Position numbers and translations under genes: made by a program | Notes under the pieces: generated by a model | What the model was told of the DNA's origin: nothing | Seen by the model: only the letters and a program-made list of their open reading frames with translations | Databases searched by the model: none | Shown: positions 1-6,709 of the stretch, piece by piece | Position numbering within the stretch: position 1 is the stretch's first letter | Layout: each line of letters starts with the position of its first letter | Source: a bacterium | Lineage (GTDB): Bacteria > Babelota > Babeliae > Babelales > JABDEC01 | Direction: 5' to 3' | Assembly (NCBI GenBank): GCA_947481115.1 | Contig: CANKEI010000011.1 | Span: forward strand, 1-21,215 | DNA: 21,215 nucleotides

Positions 1-1
1 T

Positions 2-88
2 CTTGGCCATCAGAAATATGCAAAAAAAATGGACTATGCCACTCCGGGACTGGAGAATTATTGCTACGCAATTACACATTATTTTTAA
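2..88 (+). other. Possible 3' end of a gene entering from the left (unrecognised)
   Basis: The frame starting at base 2 is open for 28 codons to a TAA at 86-88 and is rich in aromatic and basic residues (GHQKYAKKMDYATPG in its middle). A second frame from base 1 is also open to about 103, so the choice is not secure. I do not recognise the peptide. From 89 to 152 nothing is visible; TTGACA and TATAAT look-alikes at 143-160 are far too close together to form a promoter. Confidence 0.2.
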
Positions 89-152
89 GGAGCGCTTTGT
101 AACCAATTAATAACCGTAAGTATTATCGTTTACACAAAACATTTGACAGACC

Positions 153-482
153 CTATAATGCACGTTTTTTCCACCACTCATCAGTCTTAAATTCTTTAGG
201 TATTAACTTTTTTTGTTTTGAATCATAGGGATCATTAATGCCATATTCTGTTTCAAGTATTTCGAAACGTTCATCAGCCAGATCTTTTGGTAATTTGGCA
301 CCGCAAAAAGGACAAAATTCTACACAATATCCTAGCCATACCATATCTTTCTTCATTAATGCCCTTGGAGCAGAAATCGTATAAGTTCTTGTGTCAGCAC
401 TATATACAAGCGGTGAATCATCAGGTTGCTCAATTGCATCCAACATCGATAAGCAACAAAATTTATTAACTATTTTATCCAT
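153..482 (-). CDS. Small zinc-ribbon-like protein, probable immunity protein of the adjacent toxin (DUF6980-like)
   Basis: The 109-residue product has a CC pair near its N-terminus (residues 9-10), a CPFCGAKLP zinc-ribbon-like motif near residue 57 and a C-terminal block IPKEF-TDEWWKKR. From memory this combination matches small proteins of the DUF6980 type, often found as single genes or next to polymorphic toxins. It starts inside the toxin gene: the two share 13 bases (470-482), so translation is probably coupled. AAGGA lies about 10 bases upstream of the ATG. Position directly downstream of a secreted toxin, on the same strand, is the usual place for a cognate immunity gene. The immunity role is inferred from position; the family call is from motif memory only. 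It does not resemble the classical colicin E3 immunity protein. Confidence 0.6.
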   Translation of the reverse strand: MDKIVNKFCCLSMLDAIEQPDDSPLVYSADTRTYTISAPRALMKKDMVWLGYCVEFCPFCGAKLPKDLADERFEILETEYGINDPYDSKQKKLIPKEFKTDEWWKKRAL

Positions 483-2314
483 TTTTCGATAGTCCTTTTC
501 CCAGCTTGTTCTATCTTTGTTAAATTTTGTGTTCCGTCCATATTGAGAATAGTACGTAAAGGTTTTCCCCTATGACAAAATACCTCAATATGATCCCCGT
601 GCATTTTATCAAGATAAAACCAATCACCCCTCTTTATGCCATATTCTTCGATATCTTTAATTACTCTAAAAATTTTGGAAACTCCTTTATATGAAAAACG
701 AGTACACTCTGATGAATCTTTAAGTATCTTGCCAACAATTGCTTTTTTAAATACCTCATACATGTTAGGGTAATCATCGTTATTTCTAGGTTTCTTAGGC
801 TCTTTAAAGTTTTTAAGATCAGATTTTTTTTTATTTACCTCAATTAATTTTTTCTGTTTTTTTTCGCTATATTGCTTATTTAATTTATGTAAATTATTTT
901 CAACCGCAGCATTAAGTTGCGCTATTGATACACCATGCTTCGAATAATATTGCTCAACCAATGAAATATTATAAGCAATGCGCTCTTTTTCTACAGCAAG
1001 CCATTGCTCATATTCAACAATTAAAGGAGCGGATCTTTCCAATGCTTCGATAATATTTGTAGTTTGCTTTATGCATGATGAATTCATACAATTCTTATAA
1101 TATTGAGCTATAAATTTAAATTCGTTGAATTTTTGACTGACTATGTTAACGGAAAATTCTTCTAAACGAGACTGCTCATATAATGGAAAAGCTATAAATT
1201 TTGTAATTTGATGCAGATTGCCATTCCACGCAGCATGCACATGCTCTGATTGCGCTGTAATATTTTTATGCTCATTGATTACATCTTGCATTTGTCTCAT
1301 GATCTCATTGCAATGTAACGCTAAAATTAATTGAATATCTTTAATTTCTTCTTCGAGCATATATAAATCTAATTCTCGCAAATCTCGAAGTTTATTTTTT
1401 TGATCATCAGATAATTGCATTTCATCTGCTATTAAAATTTTTAAATATGGATTTTGAACATGCGGTTCAACTCTTTGCTGTAAAAATAGATATGTGAAAT
1501 TCGCTGCTTGAGAGCTGCATAATGCTTTAATACTTTCTAAGCCATTTTTAATTTGATTAAAATTTTGCTTAAGCTGCCCTAGCTCTATTTTCCTTTTCTC
1601 ATAATAATAACGTTCAACAAGAAGCAAGTCCGATAAAGCCGAAGTTTTAATACAATCAGCTTGATTATCGTTATATGCATCATAAAAAATTTTAGACAGT
1701 GCAACCGCAGCACCTAAAAGTGTTATCACTGGATTATTAATCGTTATAGACCCTAAACATACATCTATTCCATCTAGCATCATTGCATTAGAATTATGCA
1801 CTATTAAATTGTGCGGTGCTATGCAAAAAGTATGATTATTAACTGTAAGAACATAAAGAAGCGCTTCTTCGTGTATTATCTTAATTTTATCAATAGCATA
1901 CTGATTATTACTATTATTTAGTATTGCATCTTGAGCACTAATAGAATCAGCTTTTACCCAATTGATTTCAGGAGAAACATAAAAACATTGATCACGCCCT
2001 GCATTAATAACTGTATTGCCAATAATTAATTGCACGTACTTAGAAACAAATTTTTTTGCAATATTAACAATTTGCATTTCTTGATTCTTAATATCAATTA
2101 TATAATCGCCCACAGCAAGATCTTCAATATGTCTATACCCGAAAACTGTCGGCATACAGGTACCTGCGCAAAAACCTTCTTCTTCACGTAACTTTTGATT
2201 TGGCTGAAGGCAATTTATTGATACTGAAGGCTTACAAGGCTCTGCGCTTTCAACTACGGTTATTATATTCAACGTAAAAAATAGAATATATAAAATAGTT
2301 TTTATGATTTGCAT
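470..2314 (-). CDS. Secreted polymorphic toxin: signal peptide, Hint (pretoxin) domain, coiled region, C-terminal colicin E3-like RNase domain
   Basis: I start the gene at the ATG at 2314 because what follows is a clear signal peptide (MQIIK, a long hydrophobic run, then VESA/E). The open frame continues upstream to 2506, but those 64 codons look like a fused antitoxin remnant (separate entry). Residues are numbered from 2506. The Hint domain runs from about 111 (FCAGTCMPT, then IEDLAVGDYI) to LIVHN at 234-238, the usual self-cleaving release module of polymorphic toxins. The first position of the common CFxAGT motif is Gly here, so Cys113 would have to be the nucleophile. Residues 290-600 are helical and lysine/glutamate-rich. 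The C-terminus has GDWFYLDKMHGDHIEVF and later KRTIEKW; Asp633, His636, Glu641 and Arg671 resemble the Asp-His-Glu-Arg set of colicin E3 ribonucleases, with one extra residue between His and Glu. Likely target: 16S rRNA of competing cells (inference). Confidence 0.7.
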   Translation of the reverse strand: MQIIKTILYILFFTLNIITVVESAEPCKPSVSINCLQPNQKLREEEGFCAGTCMPTVFGYRHIEDLAVGDYIIDIKNQEMQIVNIAKKFVSKYVQLIIGNTVINAGRDQCFYVSPEINWVKADSISAQDAILNNSNNQYAIDKIKIIHEEALLYVLTVNNHTFCIAPHNLIVHNSNAMMLDGIDVCLGSITINNPVITLLGAAVALSKIFYDAYNDNQADCIKTSALSDLLLVERYYYEKRKIELGQLKQNFNQIKNGLESIKALCSSQAANFTYLFLQQRVEPHVQNPYLKILIADEMQLSDDQKNKLRDLRELDLYMLEEEIKDIQLILALHCNEIMRQMQDVINEHKNITAQSEHVHAAWNGNLHQITKFIAFPLYEQSRLEEFSVNIVSQKFNEFKFIAQYYKNCMNSSCIKQTTNIIEALERSAPLIVEYEQWLAVEKERIAYNISLVEQYYSKHGVSIAQLNAAVENNLHKLNKQYSEKKQKKLIEVNKKKSDLKNFKEPKKPRNNDDYPNMYEVFKKAIVGKILKDSSECTRFSYKGVSKIFRVIKDIEEYGIKRGDWFYLDKMHGDHIEVFCHRGKPLRTILNMDGTQNLTKIEQAGKRTIEKWIK

Positions 2315-2506
2315 TAAAATAGCTCTATTTATTCTTAAATAAGAGTCTAAAATTTCGATGAATGTTTCTGGATCATTATCGATTAAACATTCGAGTAATG
2401 CTGCCCCTACTTTCTGTGAATCTAAGAAAGTATTTTCGGCACGCCACCTAGTAATTCCCCTACGATGCTTAAGTTTAGTTTCAGACATATCGGCCTTCTG
2501 TACCAT
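2315..2506 (-). pseudogene. HigA-like antitoxin N-terminal remnant, fused in frame to the toxin ORF
   Basis: Codons upstream of the toxin's signal peptide encode MSETKLKHRRGITRW, then LLECLIDNDPETFIEIL and LRINR. This matches the start of HigA-type 'addiction module antidote' proteins (a basic N-terminus, then a Leu-rich stretch around a DDPE-like core), which then normally continue into a helix-turn-helix. Here the helix-turn-helix is missing and the frame runs straight into the toxin signal peptide. An ATG at 2488 has GAAGG five bases upstream, so the remnant may still be translated. A long hydrophilic leader in front of a signal peptide makes a working fusion unlikely. The family assignment is from sequence pattern memory. 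Confidence 0.5.
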
Positions 2507-2558
2507 CTATCTTGTACATTGATTTTGCTATTAAAATATAAACTTATAAAGTTATATT

Positions 2559-2735
2559 ATGCAACAAAAAATTAAATCGACAAGTGATAAATTTATCGAG
2601 TCGTTGAACTCTGATGAGCTGGAAAAATTTCAAGATGAGTATAAAGATTTTGCACTGTCAGAGTTAATTTTAGCTACTCTAGAGCAAGATGAAATATCAG
2701 CACATAAGCTTATACGAATTATCAGTGATACCTGA
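2559..2735 (+). pseudogene. Truncated XRE/antitoxin-like N-terminal fragment
   Basis: A 58-codon frame reads KFQDEYKDFALSELILATL, then EQDEISAHKLIRI and stops at TGA. The pattern (E-YKDFALSELILA, then E-DEISxxKL) is that of the first helices of small XRE-family antitoxin regulators, whose helix-turn-helix would follow just where this one stops. No clear ribosome binding site. It is divergent from the antitoxin remnant at 2315-2506, with 52 bases between them. It could be an intact tiny protein, but truncation is more likely. Confidence 0.4.
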
Positions 2736-2746
2736 GAATCACAAAC

Positions 2747-2922
2747 ATGAAATTAAAAAATACCAAAAATACAAAATCAAAAAAACTAAAGCTAAGAAGT
2801 TTTCAAGATTTAATAGAGGAAATTTTAACCAAAGAAGAAATTGCTGAGATTGAAGAAGAAGTAAAATTGAATTAGCAGAATTAAAAAGACTGGTTGTACC
2901 AAAAAAAGATAAAACCCCTTAA
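2747..2922 (+). pseudogene. Antitoxin-like small gene with a one-base frameshift
   Basis: An ATG at 2747 opens a lysine-rich frame (FQDLIEEILTKEEIAEIEEE) that stops at TAG 2873-2875 after 42 codons. Restoring one A in the A-run at 2863-2866 lets the frame continue as KIELAELKRLVVPKKDKTP to TAA at 2920-2922. The joined reading, with an IEEEVKIELAELKRL heptad-like helix, fits the N-terminal helix of HigA/XRE-type antitoxins, again without the helix-turn-helix. A homopolymer sequencing error is an alternative explanation for the shift. Confidence 0.4.
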
Positions 2923-2924
2923 AT

Positions 2925-3167
2925 TTACCATAAACGCCTCTTTGCAAACGCATGGCCCGATCCTTTTTTTATATATTTTTCAAATTCAATCGCCTTGTAC
3001 TCATTATCAAATCCAATAAAAGATATCAATTTTCAGGGCCTAAAATCTGCTATATATACGGAACCACCTTCGTTGTGCTTTTGTAAACGTTCTTTGATAT
3101 TGATAGTAAAACCAACATATGTTTTATTTGGATATTTTATTGACTTAAGAAGATAGACATAGAACAT
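2925..3167 (-). pseudogene. GIY-YIG endonuclease domain protein interrupted by one in-frame TGA
   Basis: From ATG 3167 the frame encodes FYVYLLKS, KTYVGFT, then ERLQKHNEGGS, IGFDNEYKAIEFEKYIK and GSGHAFAKRRLW. This is the whole single-domain GIY-YIG layout of small UvrC-like/YhbQ-like proteins of about 80 residues. The YVYLL...YVGFT pair supplies the GIY-YIG tyrosines, R27 and H31 are in place, and the Glu of EFEKYIK is the metal ligand. Codon 45 (3033-3035) is TGA where the family has Trp (P-W-KL), so a single TGG to TGA change explains the break. Other genes in the window use TGA as a real stop, so this is a nonsense mutation, not an altered code. Confidence 0.7.
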
Positions 3168-3176
3168 TTTTGACTA

Positions 3177-3217
3177 GCCCTACTACGCTCTAACAAGCTT
3201 CGAAGGGCATACTTCGC
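3177..3217. repeat. Palindromic dispersed repeat fragment
   Basis: GCCCT at 3177-3181 pairs with AGGGC at 3204-3208 around AAGCTTCG, followed by CATACTTCGC (3208-3217). The same 10-mer occurs, on the opposite strand, in the hairpin next to tRNA-Asn (3399-3426). Together they look like members of a small dispersed palindromic family. Confidence 0.45.
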
Positions 3218-3261
3218 ATTTTACAAACAATATTATTTTATAATCCATCTCTTAAAAAAGA

Positions 3262-3338
3262 TGGCGGGGCTGACGAGACTCGAACTCGCGACCTTCCGCG
3301 TGACAGGCGGACGCTCTAACCAACTGAGCTACAGCCCC
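3262..3338 (-). tRNA. tRNA-Asp (GTC), CCA encoded
   Basis: Full cloverleaf on the minus strand: acceptor GGGGCTG (3332-3338) pairs with CAGCCCC (3266-3272), the anticodon loop reads CTGTCAC giving anticodon GTC, the T loop is TTCGAGT, discriminator G at 3265, and CCA is encoded at 3262-3264. Last gene of a Val-Asn-Asp cluster. Confidence 0.93.
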
Positions 3339-3398
3339 AAATATAGGGGAATTATTTTTACTTACGCCAGATTTTATCTAAAAATTCAGACTGGCCGT

Positions 3399-3426
3399 GC
3401 CATACGAAGCTTTAGCGAAGTATGGC
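3399..3426. repeat. Perfect-stem palindrome abutting the 3' end of tRNA-Asn
   Basis: GCCATAC (3399-3405) pairs with GTATGGC (3420-3426). Inside, GAA faces GAA and GC pairs with GC around a TTTA loop. The right arm overlaps the encoded GCCA of tRNA-Asn (3423-3426), so the hairpin begins in the mature tRNA end. It may be a processing signal or an inserted repeat that uses the CCA as one arm. Confidence 0.6.
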
Positions 3427-3498
3427 TCCCCGGGCAGGACTCGAACCTGCGACCTAACGATTAACAGTCGTGTGCTCTACCAACTGAGCTACCGAGGA
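3423..3498 (-). tRNA. tRNA-Asn (GTT), CCA encoded
   Basis: Acceptor TCCTCGG (3492-3498) pairs with CCGGGGA (3427-3433) with one G-T wobble; the anticodon loop CTGTTAA gives GTT; T loop TTCGAGT; discriminator G and CCA at 3423-3426. Six bases separate it from tRNA-Val, so the two are cotranscribed. Confidence 0.93.
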
Positions 3499-3504
3499 AT
3501 AAAC

Positions 3505-3580
3505 TGGTGGGCGGTACTGGACTCGAACCAGTGACCCTCAGTTTGTAAGACTGATGCTCTACCAACTGAGCTAACCGCCC
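3505..3580 (-). tRNA. tRNA-Val (TAC), CCA encoded
   Basis: Acceptor GGGCGGT (3574-3580) pairs with ACCGCCC (3509-3515); the anticodon stem TCAGT/ACTGA encloses CTTACAA, anticodon TAC; discriminator A at 3508 and CCA at 3505-3507. First gene of the cluster behind the promoter at 3619-3647. Confidence 0.93.
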
Positions 3581-3618
3581 ACAATCTTGAGTCAAATTTT
3601 CAAACCAAGAATATCAGA

Positions 3619-3647
3619 ATATTAGTTTAAAAGCTGACAAAAGTCAA
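3619..3647 (-). promoter_or_regulatory. Sigma70-type promoter of the tRNA cluster
   Basis: On the minus strand, TTGACT (3642-3647) and TAATAT (3619-3624) are exactly 17 bases apart. The expected start, about seven bases past the -10 box, leaves a leader of about 30 bases before tRNA-Val. This is the best promoter match noticed in the window. Confidence 0.7.
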
Positions 3648-3784
3648 AGCCAAATCGTTGAATTATGAAATTGAAAAGTACAAAAAACCATAATTTTGCT
3701 AAACTACACTTTGATTTGTAAATTTATTGGTAAAATTTTAACCAATCACAATTAAATTATTATCACTATAGGGGCATAAATCTT

Positions 3785-4702
3785 ATGAATAAAATATGGC
3801 GTTATCTAGGCATTGGGATCTCTACTTTGTTCTTTATACAAATGTTACCAGGCTTAATAGATGGGATTTCTAAAAATTGGGGCAATTTATTAAATCCCAA
3901 AACTAAAGTGGCTGTAGTATCTGTAGAAGGCGAGATTTGCAATTTAAATCGTACTTTCAGACAATTAAAAACCTATTTTGCTGATCCTAGCATTCGGGCA
4001 ATTTTATTATATGTTGATAGCCCAGGTGGTGCTGCTGGTGCTTCACAAGCTTTATATGAAGATATTAAAGCATTAAAAGCTGAATTTCCCAAACCGATTA
4101 TTACACTGACACCCAATATCTGTGCTTCTGGGGGCTATTATATTGCTTGCGCTACCGATCATATTATCTCTGCGCCTTCGACTTTAGTTGGCAGCATCGG
4201 GGCCCGTATCGGTACTTTTGGGGTGAAAGATTTATTAGACAAAGTATCTGTTAAATATAATGTTCAAAAATCTGGTGATTATAAACTAGTCGGCGACCCG
4301 TTTATCAATGCTACACCAGAAGGCAACCAGTTGTTACAATCGGTATCTGACGACTGCTACCGTCAATTTGTACGTGATGTAGCAGCCAGTCGCAAATTAG
4401 ACCCTAAACAAAGCGTTAATTGGGCTAACGGTAAAATTTTCACTGGCGAACAAGCTAAAAAATTAGGTTTAGTTGATTCTATTGGCGGTAACTATAGTGC
4501 GATTAAGAAAATCAAAGAACTAATCGAAGTTAGTGCTGATAAAGAAATTGAATGGATTAGCGAACCTAAGCCCAGCAAATTAGCTCAAATTTTGGGTGAT
4601 GATAAAAGTGATCAGGGCTTACCAGTAGTATTAAGTGAGTTATGCGAAGCTTTTTATAATAAACTGGCGCTTAAAAATCTTACGCCCCAATTTAAGTTAT
4701 AG
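3785..4702 (+). CDS. sppA: Signal peptide peptidase SppA (S49 family)
   Basis: Membrane-anchored serine protease that degrades signal peptides left in the inner membrane after secretion. The 305-residue protein has one N-terminal anchor (about residues 8-24). The S49 domain has VEGEI at 47-51, LYVDSPGG at 75-82, the nucleophile Ser115 in ICASGGYYIA and the general base Lys167 in SGDYKLVGDPF. The Ser-Lys spacing of 52 equals that of Bacillus SppA. GKIFTGEQAKKLGLVDSIGG is the conserved C-terminal block. This is the short form, not the double-length E. coli form. The gene stands alone on the plus strand, between the divergent tRNA cluster and convergent mreC, with a strong terminator 12 bases after its stop. 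AGGGG lies 12 bases upstream of the ATG, a loose fit. Confidence 0.9.
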   Translation: MNKIWRYLGIGISTLFFIQMLPGLIDGISKNWGNLLNPKTKVAVVSVEGEICNLNRTFRQLKTYFADPSIRAILLYVDSPGGAAGASQALYEDIKALKAEFPKPIITLTPNICASGGYYIACATDHIISAPSTLVGSIGARIGTFGVKDLLDKVSVKYNVQKSGDYKLVGDPFINATPEGNQLLQSVSDDCYRQFVRDVAASRKLDPKQSVNWANGKIFTGEQAKKLGLVDSIGGNYSAIKKIKELIEVSADKEIEWISEPKPSKLAQILGDDKSDQGLPVVLSELCEAFYNKLALKNLTPQFKL

Positions 4703-4713
4703 AATTTTGTATT

Positions 4714-4743
4714 AAGCCCTCAGTAAATTCCTGGGGGCTTTTA
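4714..4743 (+). terminator. Intrinsic terminator after sppA
   Basis: AAGCCCTCAG (4714-4723) pairs fully with CTGGGGGCTT (4731-4740), including one T-G wobble, around a 7-base loop. The stem ends in a TTTT run (4739-4742). It sits just before the end of the convergent mreC. Confidence 0.85.
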
Positions 4744-4748
4744 ATCTA

Positions 4749-5594
4749 CTACTTAAGTAAACAATATTTAAGTTTATCAAGATCGATTACAGGCTCAATT
4801 AGTACATCATAATCGACACCCTGACAAGAAAACTCTTTAATCACGCCCAGCGCAAATCCTTGTGGAAAAATTAATCCTTCGCCACTAGATAATACTAGAT
4901 CGCCATTAATCAATTCAAACATATGATGTACATGTTTAAGCGTTGCTTGTTTAATATTATTTAAGCCATGAAAAACCCCAGCTACGCGTGACTGACTACA
5001 ATAAGCTGCTATTTTACACGACTTATCTGTAATTAAAATTAGCTTGCTGTAAGTAGGATAAACTGCTGAAATACGCCCAATAATACAATTATCATAAAAA
5101 GCGACCATGTTTAAAATTACGCCCTGCTCTGCTCCACGATTAAGATAGAAAAATTGCTCAGCGCTAGAAAAATTTTTAAAGATAATCTGCGCCGGTATTG
5201 CAGTTGTAAAATTATATTGTTTTTTAAACTCTAGCAGCTCACCAATGTCGTCCATATATTTATACGTAGCTTTTAGTTCAATATTTTCTTGCAATAACAG
5301 TGCTAGTTTTTGCTCAAGTTGTTGATTAGCCGCTGCCAGCTGAGTAATAATTTTATGACTGCTTTTAAGATTATTACTAGAATTATTAGTAGCACTAAAA
5401 TCTGAATTAGTTAACTTAGCCATTAAATTATTTTGCCACTGAATTATAGGACCAGTAAGGCCGGAAACTTGGGCTTTGAATAGTTGATCGAAATCAGTAA
5501 TTTTATAACGGGCAACTAAAAAAAATATTAATAATATTAGCGGGCCAAATTTTAAAAGCTGTTTAACTAATGACCAACCAGAAACTTTACCCAT
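4749..5594 (-). CDS. mreC: Rod shape-determining protein MreC
   Basis: Periplasmic scaffold of the elongasome, linking MreB filaments to peptidoglycan synthesis. The 281-residue protein has one N-terminal membrane segment (about 14-28), a coiled-coil stretch (about 80-112: LAAANQQLEQKLALL) and the two beta domains with family signatures. These are LNRGAEQGVILNMVAFYDN, GRISAVYP followed by KLILITD, VAGVFHG, and GDLVLSSGEGLIFPQGFALG. Length is typical. No mreB or mreD is visible beside it; its upstream neighbour on the same strand is the dihydrouridine synthase gene, 58 bases away. The ribosome binding site is weak. Confidence 0.9.
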   Translation of the reverse strand: MGKVSGWSLVKQLLKFGPLILLIFFLVARYKITDFDQLFKAQVSGLTGPIIQWQNNLMAKLTNSDFSATNNSSNNLKSSHKIITQLAAANQQLEQKLALLLQENIELKATYKYMDDIGELLEFKKQYNFTTAIPAQIIFKNFSSAEQFFYLNRGAEQGVILNMVAFYDNCIIGRISAVYPTYSKLILITDKSCKIAAYCSQSRVAGVFHGLNNIKQATLKHVHHMFELINGDLVLSSGEGLIFPQGFALGVIKEFSCQGVDYDVLIEPVIDLDKLKYCLLK

Positions 5595-5652
5595 AGACTG
5601 CCCATTTACTGCTACTAATACTATTAATCTTACTTAAATTAAGATTTATTAT

Positions 5653-6639
5653 TTATAAACTAGCTTGCTGGCAAGCAACCAGCTGACTTAATGAACTTAG
5701 CATATAGTCAACCGACTCTGTCGTCATCAATTCTTTACGTAAATTTTGCGCTTCGGTAAAACCACGTAAATAAAATGGCAAATGCTTTCTGAAGCAGTAC
5801 ATCCCTGTCTTGCCATGATAATCTAACATGAGTTCTAGATGTTTATAGGCTGCCTTTAGCATAATTTCTTGGCTAATGGGGTATACTTGTCCCATCGTTT
5901 TAGCATTAAAATCTAATTCAGCTAATTTCCAGGGCTTAGCCCAAATGCCACGACCAATTAAAAAACCATCCGCGCCAGTTTGCTCATAAGCTGATTTAGC
6001 TGTCGCCCAATTAACAATATTGCCAGATACAATAACTGGAATCGAAATCGATTTTTTAATTTCATAAACTAAGCTATAATCTGGCCTCCCGGCAAATTTT
6101 TCGGTCTGCAATCTAGGATGCACTGCCAAAGCGTCTACGCCACAGTCTTGGGCTAATTTGGCAATATCAAGGCCATTTTTATGTTTATATCCAGCCCGAA
6201 TTTTTAAGGTAAAAGTTTGCTCTGGCAAGCAACGTCTAAACTCTCTTAAAATATTGGCTAGTAATTGAGGATCAGACATTAAAGCTGAACCGCCCCCAGA
6301 ATTAACTACATTACGTGCCGGACAACCAATATTTAAATCGATACAGTCTACGCCAGCCGCAATAATTTTCTCACAAGCTTCGGCGATAAACCTAGTACTA
6401 TTTGCGGCTACTTGATAATTTAATGGTCGTTCAGCTTGCATAAAATTTAAAGCTTTAGGGCCGCCTACTTTATTTACAATTGTGCCTACATGCCGCATTT
6501 CAGTATATAAAAGATTGTCAGGCGAGAAATCACGCACTAATCTACGAAAAGGCGAATCGGTGATCCCATCTAATGGTCCACCAATAAATCTTGAATATTT
6601 ACGCTTACCGATCTGAATCTGACCGTCCCAGTAGTTCAA
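5653..6639 (-). CDS. dus: tRNA-dihydrouridine synthase (Dus family)
   Basis: FMN enzyme that reduces uridines in the tRNA D-loop. It starts with TTG at 6639, supported by AGGGG five bases upstream; no ATG fits. Family landmarks: GGPLDGITDSPFR at 20-32, the catalytic Cys106 in DLNIGCPARNVVNSGGGSALM, LKIRAGY, LAVHPRLQTEKF, then IVSGNI and GADGFLIGRGIWAKPW for the FMN phosphate. A C-terminal helical tRNA-binding part (RKHLPFYLRGF) follows. The 328-residue length is normal. The subfamily (DusA, B or C) cannot be settled by eye; the short C-terminus and GCP region look DusB-like. Confidence 0.9.
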   Translation of the reverse strand: MNYWDGQIQIGKRKYSRFIGGPLDGITDSPFRRLVRDFSPDNLLYTEMRHVGTIVNKVGGPKALNFMQAERPLNYQVAANSTRFIAEACEKIIAAGVDCIDLNIGCPARNVVNSGGGSALMSDPQLLANILREFRRCLPEQTFTLKIRAGYKHKNGLDIAKLAQDCGVDALAVHPRLQTEKFAGRPDYSLVYEIKKSISIPVIVSGNIVNWATAKSAYEQTGADGFLIGRGIWAKPWKLAELDFNAKTMGQVYPISQEIMLKAAYKHLELMLDYHGKTGMYCFRKHLPFYLRGFTEAQNLRKELMTTESVDYMLSSLSQLVACQQASL

Positions 6640-6655
6640 ATTAACCCCTAAAACA

Positions 6656-6677
6656 ATATTTTATAGCTATAAAATAT
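6656..6677. promoter_or_regulatory. Perfect 22-bp palindrome between the PAP2 gene and dus
   Basis: ATATTTTATAG is followed directly by its exact reverse complement, centred between 6666 and 6667, 16 bases upstream of the dus start. On the minus strand a TTGTTTT run follows, so it may be a weak terminator of the PAP2 gene. A loopless palindrome of this length also fits an operator. Confidence 0.4.
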
Positions 6678-6709
6678 AATTATAAATTATTATTCAGAAA
6701 TTAGAACTC

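Noticed and set aside
142..160. TTGACA followed by TATAAT
   Set aside because: Only five bases separate the boxes; a sigma70 promoter needs about 17.
2925..3167. TGA read as tryptophan (alternative genetic code)
   Set aside because: TGA closes other frames in the window, including the well-supported 11725-12603 gene and the MATE gene in its ATGA overlap, so a nonsense mutation is the simpler reading.
3261..3464. 67-codon plus-strand open frame reading AGLTRLELATFRVTGGRS and GQDSNLRPND
   Set aside because: It is the antisense of tRNA-Asp and tRNA-Asn; this peptide is a well-known false protein produced by tRNA genes.
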